From contig NZ_AKIY01000206.1 of the NCBI RefSeq assembly GCF_000282615.1, positions 1 through 64,000 on the forward strand: a stretch of DNA of 64,000 nt, written 5' to 3'. The notes under the pieces were generated by a model. It had not been told where the DNA came from, did not search any database, and was given only the letters and a program-made list of their open reading frames with translations. Both the position numbers and the translations under genes were made by a program. This document shows, one piece after another, positions 55,409-64,000 of this stretch. Each line of letters opens with the position of its first letter. Positions within the stretch are counted from its first letter, which is position 1. This DNA comes from Bradyrhizobium sp. YR681. Lineage in GTDB: Bacteria; Pseudomonadota; Alphaproteobacteria; Rhizobiales; Xanthobacteraceae.

Positions 55409-56527
55409 ATGAAATCACTGAAGCTCATCGGTCTGGCATTCGGCGCATCGCTCGCGCTCTCAAGCGCGGCATTCGCGCAGGATGTCACCGTCGCAGTCGC
55501 AGGTCCGATGACCGGCGGCGAGTCCGCCTTCGGCCGCCAGATGAAGAACGGCGCCGAGATGGCCGTGGCTGACATCAACGCAGCCGGCGGCGTCAACGGC
55601 AAGAAGCTCGCGCTCTCCGTCGAGGACGATGCCTGCGATCCGAAGCAGGCGCGCTCGGTCGCCGAGAAGATCGCCAGCGCGAAGATGCCGTTCGTCGCCG
55701 GGCACTATTGCTCGTCGTCGTCGATCCCGGCCTCTGAAGCCTATGCCGACGGCAACGTGCTCCAGATCACCCCCGCCTCCACCAATCCGAAGTTCACCGA
55801 CAGCGGACTGTGGAACGTGGCGCGCGTCTGCGGCCGTGACGATCAGCAGGGCCTGGTCGCGGCGCAGTACATCGCCAAGAACTTCAAGGGCAAGAACATC
55901 GCGATCCTCAACGACAAGACCACCTACGGCAAGGGTCTTGCGGACGAGACCAAGAAGGCGCTCAACAAGGCCGGCATCACCGAGAAGATGTACGAGTCCT
56001 ATAACAAGGGCGACAAGGACTTCAACGCGATCGTCTCGCGCCTGAAGCGCGACAACATCGACCTCGTCTATGTCGGCGGCTATCATCAGGAGAGCGGCCT
56101 GATCCTGCGTCAGATGCGCGATCAGGGCCTCAAGACGATCCTGATGGCCGGCGACGCGCTCGCCGACAAGGAGTACGCCTCCATCACCGGCCCCGCCGGC
56201 GAAGGCACGCTGTTCACCTTCGGCCCCGACCCGCGCAACAAGCCGACCGCCAAGAAGATCGTCGACGCCTTCAAGGCCAAGAACATCGACCCCGAAGGCT
56301 ACACGCTCTACACCTACGCGGCGATGCAGGTCTGGTCGCAGGCGGCCAAGAAGGCCGGCACCACCGACGCCAAGAAGGTGATGGCGGCGATCAAGGCCGG
56401 CAAGTGGGACACCGTGATCGGCCCGATCGAGTACGACGCCAAGGGCGACATCAAGCAGCTCGACTACGTCGTCTACAAGTGGGACGCCAAGGGCGGCTAC
56501 GCCGAGATCAAGGGCAACGGCACCTAG
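55409..56527 (+). CDS. livK: Branched-chain amino acid-binding periplasmic protein
   Basis: 372 residues from ATG 55409. Sec signal peptide (LIGLAFGASLALSSAAFAQ), mature start DVTVAVAGPMTGGESAFGRQ. Disulfide Cys pair and the ligand cleft residues around AGHYCSSSSIPASEAYA fit LivJ/LivK. Captures Leu, Ile or Val and hands it to LivHMGF. Closes the operon, with a terminator 40 bases after the stop. Confidence 0.95.
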   Translation: MKSLKLIGLAFGASLALSSAAFAQDVTVAVAGPMTGGESAFGRQMKNGAEMAVADINAAGGVNGKKLALSVEDDACDPKQARSVAEKIASAKMPFVAGHYCSSSSIPASEAYADGNVLQITPASTNPKFTDSGLWNVARVCGRDDQQGLVAAQYIAKNFKGKNIAILNDKTTYGKGLADETKKALNKAGITEKMYESYNKGDKDFNAIVSRLKRDNIDLVYVGGYHQESGLILRQMRDQGLKTILMAGDALADKEYASITGPAGEGTLFTFGPDPRNKPTAKKIVDAFKAKNIDPEGYTLYTYAAMQVWSQAAKKAGTTDAKKVMAAIKAGKWDTVIGPIEYDAKGDIKQLDYVVYKWDAKGGYAEIKGNGT

Positions 56528-56566
56528 CACGCTTGCAGGGCGTCAGGTCCCCATCCAACCGTCACC

Positions 56567-56595
56567 ACGCCCCGGCCTTGCCCGGGGCGTTTCTT
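56567..56595 (+). terminator. Terminator after livK
   Basis: ACGCCCC / GGGGCGT stem (with further GG..CC pairing) followed by TTTCTTCTT. Confidence 0.8.
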
Positions 56596-56606
56596 CTTGG
56601 ACTAGG

Positions 56607-56993
56607 TCAGACGGCTGCGGGCAGCTCGCCGGCCGCCGCGGCCTGGGCCTTCCGCAGCGCTTGCAGCAGGTCGTTCGGTCGAAACGGCTTTTGCAGGCAG
56701 ACGACGTTGGCGAGGTGAGGTGATTGCTCCATGAAATCCAGCGCCGTCATGCCGGACACCGCTATGATCGGGAGCTTTGGCGCGCGCTCGCGCAGGCTCG
56801 CGATGACATCGACACCGCTGGTGTCGCCAAGGAAAATATCGACGATCGCCGCGTCAAACGAGCCTTCCTCGAAGGCCTTCAGTCCGGTGGCGCCGCTTTC
56901 GGCCTCCGCGACCTCGAAATGATTGACCCGAAGCACGATCGCGACCATCGCGCGGACGTCCTTCTGGTCGTCGATGATGAGAACGCGGGGCAT
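56607..56993 (-). CDS. Single-domain response regulator
   Basis: 128 residues from ATG 56993, GGGAG 10 bases upstream. Receiver only: acidic pair IIDDQ, phospho-Asp52 in VDIFLGD, Lys in LQKPFRPND. No output domain, so it acts by protein contact. Divergent from a hybrid kinase with 227 bases between starts, and may be its partner. Confidence 0.93.
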   Translation of the reverse strand: MPRVLIIDDQKDVRAMVAIVLRVNHFEVAEAESGATGLKAFEEGSFDAAIVDIFLGDTSGVDVIASLRERAPKLPIIAVSGMTALDFMEQSPHLANVVCLQKPFRPNDLLQALRKAQAAAAGELPAAV

Positions 56994-57220
56994 TGGGAAC
57001 AACTCCCGGATATTGACATCGAAATCGGATGATTCAAACCTGGAACCCATTACGGCGGAGGAGCATTATGGCACCGTCCAGTAAAGCGCATCTTACCTGA
57101 TCCCTATTCCGCGTTCCCACCTAAATTAAGTAAGCTGTAACCTTCGGTTGAGTCGCGACTGCAACGGTTCAGGATGCGAGCCCCGGAGCCCGCTGCCATG
57201 GAGCGAGGCCGGAGGCCCGG

Positions 57221-60046
57221 ATGAAGTCGGCGAAGATGGCGAAGACCGGACTGCGAGAGGTGGACGTGCCCGCAACGAGCGACCGAAGCACGTTCCTTTC
57301 GACCCTGCCGGCCACCGCGACCGACCGCACTGCAGCATTGGCCATCGTCGGCCTTTCCTCGCTTCTGTTCGCGGTCGCCGTCCCGTTCGCAGGTATCCCG
57401 CTCCTCCCGGTCCCCGCCTTCGTCGCCAGCTACCAAGCGGCCCTTGCCGTGAGCGACATCGTCACTGCGGTGCTGCTGCTGTCTCAATTTGCGGTCCTGC
57501 GGACCCGCGCACTGCTGTGGCTCGCAACCGGCTATCTGTTCACCGCAGCGGCGGCGGTGGTTCATGCCCTCACCTTCCCCGGGCTCTTCACGCCGACCGG
57601 GCTTTTCGGCGCCGGCAGCCAGACCACGGTCTGGCTCTACATGATCTGGCACACCGGCTTCCCGATGTTCGTGCTGGGTTATGCCTGGCTGAAGGAAGCC
57701 GACGGCGGCGCCAGGATCCGCGGCACGACGGCCAAGGCGATCTACGCCAGCGTGTTCGGCGTCGTCGCCGTCATGGCCCTGTTCGCCTGGATCGTTACCG
57801 CCCAGCACGATCTGCTTCCGGTGCTGCTGCGCGACGGCCACTACTCGCCGACCATGATCGGCGTCGTCTCCTTCGTGTGGTCGCTGAGCTTCGCCGCGCT
57901 GGTCTCGCTCTGGTTCCGCAGGCCGCATTCGGTGATCGACGTCTGGCTCATGGTGGTGATGTGCGCCTGGCTGTTCGACATCGCGCTCTCGGCCATCGTC
58001 AACGTCGCCCGCTTCGATCTCGGTTTCTACGCTGGCCGCCTCTACGGCCTCTGCGCGGCGACCCTGGTGCTCGCGGTGCTGCTGATCGAGAATGTCCGCC
58101 TCCAGGCGCGGACCGCAGGCATGGTCGACGCATTGAAGCGCCGATCTGACGCGGAGCGGGACTATCACGTCGAGCGCGAGCGGCTGTTCACCGCCGTCGT
58201 GCAATCCTCCAACGACGCCATCATCACCAAGTCGCTCGATGGCACCATCACGACCTGGAACAATGCGGCCGAGCGCGTCTTCGGCTACTCCGCCGATGAG
58301 GCGGTCGGCCGTCCCATCGATATCATCACGCCCGACGATCAGCGCGAAGACGTCGCCGAGAACCTGGCCCGCGCCCGCAACGGCGAGATCATCGACCAGC
58401 AGGAGACCGTCCGGCTGCACAAGAACGGCCAATCCATCGACGTCGTGCTGAGCCAGTTTCCGCTGCGATCGACCGACGGCAAGATCATCGGCGCGTCCAA
58501 GGTTGCTCGCGACGTGACTGAGCGCAAGCGGGCGGAGATGGCTCTCAATCGGGAGATCGAGGAGCGCCAGCGCATCTTCGAGACCTCGCAGGACCTGATC
58601 CTGGTCACCGACGGCTTCGGCAATTTCATCCAGGTCAGCCCCAGCGTGAAGGACATCCTGGGCTTCAGCCCGGACGACATGGTCGGGCACAGCGCCATCG
58701 AGTTCATCCACCCCGATGATCTCGAGAAGACGCGCAACGAGATGCGCGCGGCCCGGCGCGGCGCGGTCAAGCGCAGCTTCGAGGCGCGCTACTACCACTA
58801 CGACGGTCACGAAGTCACGCTGAACTGGATGGGCACCTGGTCGGAGCCGGTGAAGCGCCATTTCTTCATCGGCCGCGACCTCACCGAGAAGCAGGCCGCC
58901 GAAGCCCAGCTCCGGCAGGTCCAGAAGATGGATTCGATCGGCCAGTTGACCGGCGGCGTCGCCCACGACTTCAACAACGTGCTGACCGTCATCACCGGCA
59001 CGATCGGCATTCTGGCGGATGCGGTCGCCGACCGGCCCGAGCTCGCGGCGATCACCAAGCTGATCGACGACGCCGCCGAGCGCGGTGCGCAGCTGACCAG
59101 GCATCTGCTCGCCTTCGCCCGCAAGCAGCCGCTACAGCCGCGCGAGATCGACGTCAACGCGCTGGCGCTCGAGGCGGCCAAGCTGCTGCACCCGACGCTG
59201 GGCGAGCAGATCACCATCATGCCGCAGCTGACAGAGGATGCCTGGCCGACCCTGGTCGATCCCGGCCAGCTCTCCACCGCGATCCTCAACCTCGCGCTGA
59301 ACGCGCGCGACGCCATGCCCGACGGCGGCACCCTGGTGCTTGAGACCCGCAACGTCTTCCTCGACGACGGCTATGCCAGCATGAACCCCGACGTCGTCGC
59401 CGGCAATTACGTGATGATCGCGGTCAGCGACACCGGCACCGGCATTCCGCAGTCTCTGATCGACCGTGTGTTCGATCCGTTCTTCACCACCAAGGAGGTC
59501 GGCAAGGGGACCGGCCTCGGCCTCAGCATGGTGTTCGGCTTCGTCAAGCAGTCCGGCGGACACATCAAGATCTACAGCGAGGAAGGCCACGGCACGAGCG
59601 TGAAGATCTATCTGCCACGCTCGACGGGCGTGCAGGAGACCGAGTTCGAGGCGCTCCAGAACGCGCCCATCACCGGCGGCGACGAGAAGATCCTGATCGT
59701 CGAGGACGATGCACTGGTGCGGCAATATGTTGTGACCCAGGTCAAGAGCCTCGGCTATGCCGCGCTCGAAGCCGCCAACGCGGCCGAAGCCCTCGTCATC
59801 ATCGACGCCGACAAGGAGATCGACCTGCTCTTCACCGACGTCATCATGCCGGGCGCCATGAACGGCCGCCAGCTCGCCGACGAAGCGGCCCGCCGCCGCC
59901 CGGACCTGAAGACGCTGTTCACCTCGGGCTACACCGAGAACGCCATCGTCCATCACGGCCGGCTCGACTCGGGCGTGCTGCTGCTGCCCAAGCCCTACCG
60001 CAAGTCCGAGCTTGCCAAGATGCTCAGGACGGCGCTGGCGAGTTGA
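57221..60046 (+). CDS. MASE4-PAS-PAS hybrid sensor histidine kinase with C-terminal receiver
   Basis: 941 residues; GGAGG 5 bases before the ATG. N-terminal MASE4-like membrane sensor (about 25-300, seven to eight helices), PAS domains (about 320-440 and 450-565), HisKA with His about 582 in GGVAHDFNNVLTV, HATPase (NLALNARDAMPDGG, GTGIPQSLIDRVFDPFFTTK, GTGLGLSMVFG) and a receiver (about 820-940, IVEDDALVRQYVV, phospho-Asp in LLFTDVIMPG). Fits the BaeS/CKI1-like hybrid class; signal unknown. Confidence 0.95.
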   Translation: MKSAKMAKTGLREVDVPATSDRSTFLSTLPATATDRTAALAIVGLSSLLFAVAVPFAGIPLLPVPAFVASYQAALAVSDIVTAVLLLSQFAVLRTRALLWLATGYLFTAAAAVVHALTFPGLFTPTGLFGAGSQTTVWLYMIWHTGFPMFVLGYAWLKEADGGARIRGTTAKAIYASVFGVVAVMALFAWIVTAQHDLLPVLLRDGHYSPTMIGVVSFVWSLSFAALVSLWFRRPHSVIDVWLMVVMCAWLFDIALSAIVNVARFDLGFYAGRLYGLCAATLVLAVLLIENVRLQARTAGMVDALKRRSDAERDYHVERERLFTAVVQSSNDAIITKSLDGTITTWNNAAERVFGYSADEAVGRPIDIITPDDQREDVAENLARARNGEIIDQQETVRLHKNGQSIDVVLSQFPLRSTDGKIIGASKVARDVTERKRAEMALNREIEERQRIFETSQDLILVTDGFGNFIQVSPSVKDILGFSPDDMVGHSAIEFIHPDDLEKTRNEMRAARRGAVKRSFEARYYHYDGHEVTLNWMGTWSEPVKRHFFIGRDLTEKQAAEAQLRQVQKMDSIGQLTGGVAHDFNNVLTVITGTIGILADAVADRPELAAITKLIDDAAERGAQLTRHLLAFARKQPLQPREIDVNALALEAAKLLHPTLGEQITIMPQLTEDAWPTLVDPGQLSTAILNLALNARDAMPDGGTLVLETRNVFLDDGYASMNPDVVAGNYVMIAVSDTGTGIPQSLIDRVFDPFFTTKEVGKGTGLGLSMVFGFVKQSGGHIKIYSEEGHGTSVKIYLPRSTGVQETEFEALQNAPITGGDEKILIVEDDALVRQYVVTQVKSLGYAALEAANAAEALVIIDADKEIDLLFTDVIMPGAMNGRQLADEAARRRPDLKTLFTSGYTENAIVHHGRLDSGVLLLPKPYRKSELAKMLRTALAS

Positions 60047-60659
60047 CCCGCTCGAACGTCTTGTGCGGCGTCAATAGGCTCAGCACGGAGAAGGCGAGCC
60101 CACCGGCGACGGAAAAGGCCATGCTGCCCATCTTGGCCTGTGTCAACGCACTCGCAAGGCGCACCTCGCGGTCGGCGACCGGGTACGGGCCGAACAACCG
60201 GGCAAGCATGACATCCTCGGCCACGTCGGCAATGCCGTACACCACGCTGCAGGCAGCGAAGAAGATCACGAGCCACTTCACAAGGCCTGCGGGCTCGAAC
60301 TGCAGCAGGGCCCACAGCCAGAGCGAGGCCGAGAAAACCGCGATCGCCACCGCGAACACGATATCGTTCCAGTACAGGACCGGGCTGACATAGACATCGA
60401 GCAGCGTCTGCCGATCACCGGCTGGCTCGCTGCGGAGCTTCTCCTTCACCTCCCGAAGCTGCCCGGCATCATAGCCCCACGGCAGCATGCGCTCCGGAAC
60501 TTTCACATCACCTTTGAGACCTTTGAGACCTTTGAGCGCATGGTCGATCTCGTCGCGATAAGGCTGGTTCGTGACGTAGGCGATGCCCCCGATCACCAGC
60601 GCGACGAAGCTGATCGCGGGCAACGAATAGCGAAGTGCATCGACCAGACAAGTCAGCAT
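60024..60659 (-). CDS. Membrane protein with tandem Leu-Lys-Gly repeat, unknown function
   Basis: 211 residues from ATG 60659, GGAG about 11 bases upstream. Helices near 10-30, 115-135, 140-165 and 185-205. A periplasmic loop contains LKGLKGLKGD, encoded by three tandem 9-base repeats. Overlaps the kinase gene end by 23 bases (convergent). No family recognised. Confidence 0.78.
   Translation of the reverse strand: MLTCLVDALRYSLPAISFVALVIGGIAYVTNQPYRDEIDHALKGLKGLKGDVKVPERMLPWGYDAGQLREVKEKLRSEPAGDRQTLLDVYVSPVLYWNDIVFAVAIAVFSASLWLWALLQFEPAGLVKWLVIFFAACSVVYGIADVAEDVMLARLFGPYPVADREVRLASALTQAKMGSMAFSVAGGLAFSVLSLLTPHKTFERVNSPAPS
60510..60536. repeat. Tandem repeat 3 x 9 bases inside the membrane-protein gene
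   Basis: ACCTTTGAG occurs three times in a row, in frame on the minus strand as Leu-Lys-Gly units. Slippage could vary the number without breaking the frame. Confidence 0.85.
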
Positions 60660-60838
60660 CCTGAAGACTCCATCCCATCGACGGCTGGCGCGGTCGCCTC
60701 GCAACACCCTTAGATTGTTCGAGCCCGGCCGCAGCGTCAAGCCGGATTGTCCGTCCAGCCGTCGCCGTTGACGGGCCTATCCGCCGACGGATAATGCAGC
60801 GCTTGCGTCGCAACGCCGAGCGTGAAGGAATCGTCGCC

Positions 60839-61837
60839 GTGAAGAACCTGCTGACCGATATCGCCGGCGTCCGCGTCGGTCATGCCGAAGATGCGAAAGC
60901 CGCCACCGGCACGACGGCGATCATCTTTGATTCCCCGGCGATCGCGGCGATCGACGTGCGTGGCGGCGGCCCCGGCACGCGCGAGGGCTCGCTGCTCGAT
61001 CTCGCCAGCACGCAGGAACGGATCGATGCGATCGCGCTGTCCGGCGGCTCCGCCTTTGGGATCGAAGCCGGCGCCGGCGTGCAGGCCTGGCTCGCTGAAC
61101 AGGGCCGCGGTCTCAATATCCGTGGCGCGGTGATCCCGCTCGTGCCGGGCGCGATCCTGTTCGATCTGCTCAATGGGGGCGACAAGGGCTGGGGCCGCTT
61201 CGCCCCGTATCGCGATCTCGGCTACGCCGCGGCCGTTGCCGCAGGCGACGATTTCGCGCTGGGCAGTGCCGGCGCGGGCCTGGGCGCGACCACCGCGACG
61301 TTCAAGGGCGGGCTCGGCTCGGCTTCGGCCGTCCTTCCCAACGGCATCAAGGTCGCCGCCATCGTGGCCGTTAACGCGGTTGGCAGTGCGACCGTCGGCG
61401 ACGGGCCGTGGTTCTGGGCCGCCCCGTTCGAGGAGAACGATGAATTCGGCGGGCGCGGCCTGCCAGCCAGGTTCGCGCCGGATATGCTCCGCATGCGCAT
61501 CAAGGGCGGCCCTGCGGCCAGCGCGCGTGAAAACACCACCATCGGCGCCGTCATTACCGATGCGGTGCTGACCAAGCCGCAAGCCAAGCGTCTCGCGATG
61601 ATCGCGCACACCGGATTTGCCCGCGCCATCTACCCGGTGCATGCACCGACCGACGGCGACGTGCTGTTTGCGGCTGCAACCTGCGAGAAGCCGATCGAAC
61701 CGCTGGTCGGCCTCACCGAGCTTGGCACGATCGCCGCCAACGTGGTCGCGCGCGCAATCGCGCGCGGCGTCTACAGCGCAACGGCGTTGCCATTCCCCGG
61801 CGCGCTGCCGGCGTGGAAGGACCGGTTCGGCGGGTAA
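60839..61837 (+). CDS. P1 family (DmpA-like, S58) peptidase
   Basis: 332 residues from GTG 60839 with GAAGGA upstream; ATG 60794 is an alternative. DIAGVRVGHAED start, SGGSAFGIEAGAGVQ, and the autoprocessing-site motif ARENTTIGAVITDAV whose Thr becomes the N-terminal nucleophile of the beta chain. Cleaves N-terminal D- or L-residues from small peptides or amides. Cytosolic, alone. Confidence 0.92.
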   Translation: MKNLLTDIAGVRVGHAEDAKAATGTTAIIFDSPAIAAIDVRGGGPGTREGSLLDLASTQERIDAIALSGGSAFGIEAGAGVQAWLAEQGRGLNIRGAVIPLVPGAILFDLLNGGDKGWGRFAPYRDLGYAAAVAAGDDFALGSAGAGLGATTATFKGGLGSASAVLPNGIKVAAIVAVNAVGSATVGDGPWFWAAPFEENDEFGGRGLPARFAPDMLRMRIKGGPAASARENTTIGAVITDAVLTKPQAKRLAMIAHTGFARAIYPVHAPTDGDVLFAAATCEKPIEPLVGLTELGTIAANVVARAIARGVYSATALPFPGALPAWKDRFGG

Positions 61838-61867
61838 GGGGAGCGGCCATCTCTCCACACACGGCGC

Positions 61868-61971
61868 GTCATCGCCCGGCGAAGACCGGGCGATCCAGTA
61901 TTCCAGAGACGGTTGTGTTGAACCGAGAAGCCGCGGCGTATTGGATGCCCCGGTCAAGCCGGGGCATGACA
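61868..61971. repeat. Palindromic repeat pair
   Basis: Left hairpin GTCATCGCCCGGCGAAGACC and right hairpin ATGCCCCGGTCAAGCCGGGG (ending CATGAC) are inversely arranged, about 100 bases in total. The commonest Bradyrhizobium repeat type. Confidence 0.85.
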
Positions 61972-61982
61972 GCGCGTGAGCG

Positions 61983-62774
61983 TCACACGCTCATCGACAT
62001 GGACGAGCCGGCAGCCGCCGAGGCACCCTGGCCCTGCCCGCCCTGCCGCTGCATCAACTGCGCGAACAGATCGTAAGCCGAATTGGCGGAGGACTTGGAG
62101 GCGCCCGGCACCGTCGTCGACATCTTGAAGCCGTCGGCGTAGGTGACGGTGGTGGTGGTCGAACCGTCGGCGGCGGTCGTCGTGGTCGAGGTCGAGCCCC
62201 CGCTGGACGACGACGAGGAATCCGATCCATCGCCCGAGCCGCTCGCGCCTTGCGCGTGGTGGCCATGGTGACCGCTCTTCAACGCCTTCGACATCTCGTC
62301 GAGGCTGACATTGCCGTCGGAATTCGAATCCATCTTGGAGAACACGTTATCGGCATTCGCGAGGTTGGTGCCTCCGGCGCCGAGCGCATTCTCGAATTCG
62401 GACTTGGTGATCTTGCCGTCGCCATCCCCGTCGATCTGCGAGAACAGATCTTTCAACGCCGCGTCGCGGCTTGTCGAAGACGAGGACGTCGAGCTCGACG
62501 AGGTCGAGCTGGCCGTGCTGCTCGTCGTGTCCGTCGACTGGGTTTGCGCGGCAAACAGCGCGTTCATCGTCTCGGGGGAAATCTGCGGCGTTTTGCCTGC
62601 ATTGACCGACGAGGCCGCGCCGGTCGTGCTGTTGCTGCTGCTGTCGATCGCGAACGGATTGGTCGGCGCGCTCTGCGACGATCCCGTCTTCTTGGTCGAC
62701 GAGGACGATTTCGAGTTCGTCAGCGACTGGATCGCATCGAGCGCGCTCGAGACGGCACCAAGGGCGAACAACAT
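61983..62774 (-). CDS. EF-hand protein, Ser/Thr-rich
   Basis: 263 residues from ATG 62774 (GGAG 7 bases upstream). Two EF-hands: DGDGDGKITKSEFE and DSNSDGNVSLDEM. Long Ser/Thr-rich flanks (about 75-120 and 190-225), His-Gly patch GHHGHHAQG and Gln/Gly-rich end. The N terminus is short and hydrophobic but no clear cleavage site. Calcium-binding and probably exported or effector-like (inference from composition). Confidence 0.8.
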   Translation of the reverse strand: MLFALGAVSSALDAIQSLTNSKSSSSTKKTGSSQSAPTNPFAIDSSSNSTTGAASSVNAGKTPQISPETMNALFAAQTQSTDTTSSTASSTSSSSTSSSSTSRDAALKDLFSQIDGDGDGKITKSEFENALGAGGTNLANADNVFSKMDSNSDGNVSLDEMSKALKSGHHGHHAQGASGSGDGSDSSSSSSGGSTSTTTTAADGSTTTTVTYADGFKMSTTVPGASKSSANSAYDLFAQLMQRQGGQGQGASAAAGSSMSMSV

Positions 62775-63027
62775 TGCACAACTCCAACCGATGCGGCATG
62801 CCGCGGTCAATGCTCTGGCTTTGAGTCAGCAAGCGACGTGCCAGGGCGAAAAGCTCAATGAAATCCGCGTTCGCCGTGCTTGGCGCACCGCGGGAACATC
62901 GGCAATTCATGCCGGCCGCGGCAGAAATTTCCGCCCACAGGAAGCACGTCGCCCCTGCATTGCCCGCCGCGGAGACCCATGTTAGGCGAGGCTCATCCGT
63001 CGTTCGGCCGCCACGGGAAACCGCGCC

Positions 63028-63729
63028 ATGACCCAAGCCTTCGCCTCCCGCCCCCTGGCCATCGCGCCCTCGATCCTGGCCTCTGACTTCTCGAAGCTCG
63101 GCGAAGAGGTGCGCGCGGTGGATGCCGCCGGCGCCGACTGGATCCATCTCGACGTGATGGACGGGCATTTTGTGCCGAACATTTCCTACGGACCCGACGT
63201 CATCAAGGCGATGCGCCCGCACACCAAGAAGATCTTCGACGCGCATCTGATGATCTCGCCCTGCGACCCCTATCTCGAGGCGTTCGCCAAGGCCGGCTGC
63301 GACCACATCACGGTGCATGCCGAAGCAGGTCCCCATCTGCACCGCTCGCTCCAGGCCATCCGCGCGCTCGGCAAGAAGGCCGGCGTCTCGCTCAACCCGG
63401 GCACGCCGATCAGCGCGCTCGAATATGTCCTCGACCTTGTCGACCTCGTGCTGGTGATGTCGGTCAATCCCGGCTTCGGCGGCCAGGCCTTCATCCCCTC
63501 GGCGATCGACAAGATCCGCGACATTCGCGCGATGACGGCGGGCCGTCCGATCGACATCGAGGTCGACGGCGGCGTCGGCCCCGACGTCGCAGGTCCGCTG
63601 GCCGCGGCCGGCGCCAATGCCTTCGTCGCCGGCACCTCCGTGTTCAGGGGCGGCACGCAGGAGGCCTACAAGAACAATATTGCCGCGATCCGTAACGCGG
63701 CGCTCGGAGCGCGCGGTGAAGCGATCTGA
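63028..63729 (+). CDS. rpe: Ribulose-phosphate 3-epimerase
   Basis: 233 residues, TIM barrel. Metal and catalytic residues in [13 protein letters not shown] and DAHLMI, phosphate-binding [12 protein letters not shown] and EVDGGVGPD. Interconverts ribulose-5-P and xylulose-5-P in the pentose phosphate and Calvin pathways. No cbb genes are adjacent. Confidence 0.97.
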   Translation: MTQAFASRPLAIAPSILASDFSKLGEEVRAVDAAGADWIHLDVMDGHFVPNISYGPDVIKAMRPHTKKIFDAHLMISPCDPYLEAFAKAGCDHITVHAEAGPHLHRSLQAIRALGKKAGVSLNPGTPISALEYVLDLVDLVLVMSVNPGFGGQAFIPSAIDKIRDIRAMTAGRPIDIEVDGGVGPDVAGPLAAAGANAFVAGTSVFRGGTQEAYKNNIAAIRNAALGARGEAI

Positions 63730-63879
63730 CGGCCGGAGAGCCTCCGCAAATCTGCGGTTCTTACGGGTGTTGCCGGGCGCAATGCCTAAAATTGCAACTT
63801 AGGTCCGTACTCATCCGGGCTTCACTGATTCGCGCAAATCACCGCATGTGATTCCTGCCTGTTTTCGCGGGAGCACATC

Positions 63880-64000
63880 ATGACGACGACCCTGGTTTGG
63901 ACTGGCGTGGCGTTGTGGATTGGTTTTTGTGCGTTTGTTGTGTTCGGCCCCTCGGCCGGACCGGTAAAGGTCACGGCGCGTTCGGCCCGTCCCATCCGTC
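63880..64000 (+). CDS. Small membrane protein, 5' part only
   Basis: ATG 63880 with GGAG 7 bases upstream; MTTTLVWTGVALWIGFCAFV gives one N-terminal membrane helix. Runs off the window end. Family not recognised from 40 residues. Confidence 0.65.
   Translation, partial: MTTTLVWTGVALWIGFCAFVVFGPSAGPVKVTARSARPIR

Noticed and set aside
61868..61971. CRISPR-like repeated hairpins
   Set aside because: Only one inverted pair, with no regular spacers; it is the genus-typical palindromic repeat.

Overview
The window is high-GC alphaproteobacterial chromosome, most probably Bradyrhizobium or a close relative. The evidence is the family mix (two Liv-type ABC operons, pcaBDC, a cox-type accessory cluster, slipin, DUF72/DUF488, caspase-like and FecR/CHASE2 genes) and several copies of the clustered palindromic intergenic repeats typical of that genus. 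No transposase, integrase, phage gene, rRNA or CRISPR array was found. The gene set is that of a soil heterotroph rich in uptake and aromatic-catabolic functions.

Layout. 1-3.1 kb: the 3' end of an unusual groEL, a signal peptidase I and a slipin-like SPFH protein. 3.2-3.4 kb: two decayed tRNA-like sequences. 3.6-7.3 kb: LysR regulator divergent from isochorismatase-GST genes, then a secreted caspase-like protein. 7.3-16 kb: an aldehyde dehydrogenase and a Liv-type ABC operon with a third, truncated ATPase, divergent from an RpiR regulator and an SDR. 16-23 kb: DUF2778 protein, FecR plus CHASE2-cyclase pair, GT39 and GT2/GtrA glycosyltransferases. 23-31 kb: small secreted proteins, DUF72-DUF488 pair, PhzF protein, an autoregulated GntR-MFS-amidohydrolase operon and a membrane cyclase. 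31-35 kb: TetR-controlled HlyD/ABC-2 exporter. 35-38 kb: ArsR-SRPBCC-GFA operon, alcohol dehydrogenase, DUF2000 and DUF4189 proteins. 38-45 kb: molybdenum-hydroxylase maturation and small subunits (MocA-like, XdhC/CoxI, CoxE, CoxD, CoxM, CoxS, CoxG) with no large subunit. 45-50 kb: protocatechuate branch pcaB, pcaD and pcaC, split by an antiparallel 713-residue membrane protein. 51-56.6 kb: a complete second livHMGFK operon. 56.6-64 kb: response regulator, hybrid histidine kinase, P1 peptidase, EF-hand protein, ribulose-phosphate epimerase and the start of one more small gene.

The feature that stands out is at the left edge. The GroEL reading frame is continuous, but an extra segment of about 105 residues replaces the short equatorial-domain loop which in E. 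coli GroEL carries the inter-ring contact residue Glu434. Second-tier oddities are the Liv-cluster ATPase that has lost its ABC-signature subdomain, the cox cluster without coxL, the perfect 18-bp palindrome upstream of the FecR-cyclase pair, and the 713-residue gene inside the pca cluster.
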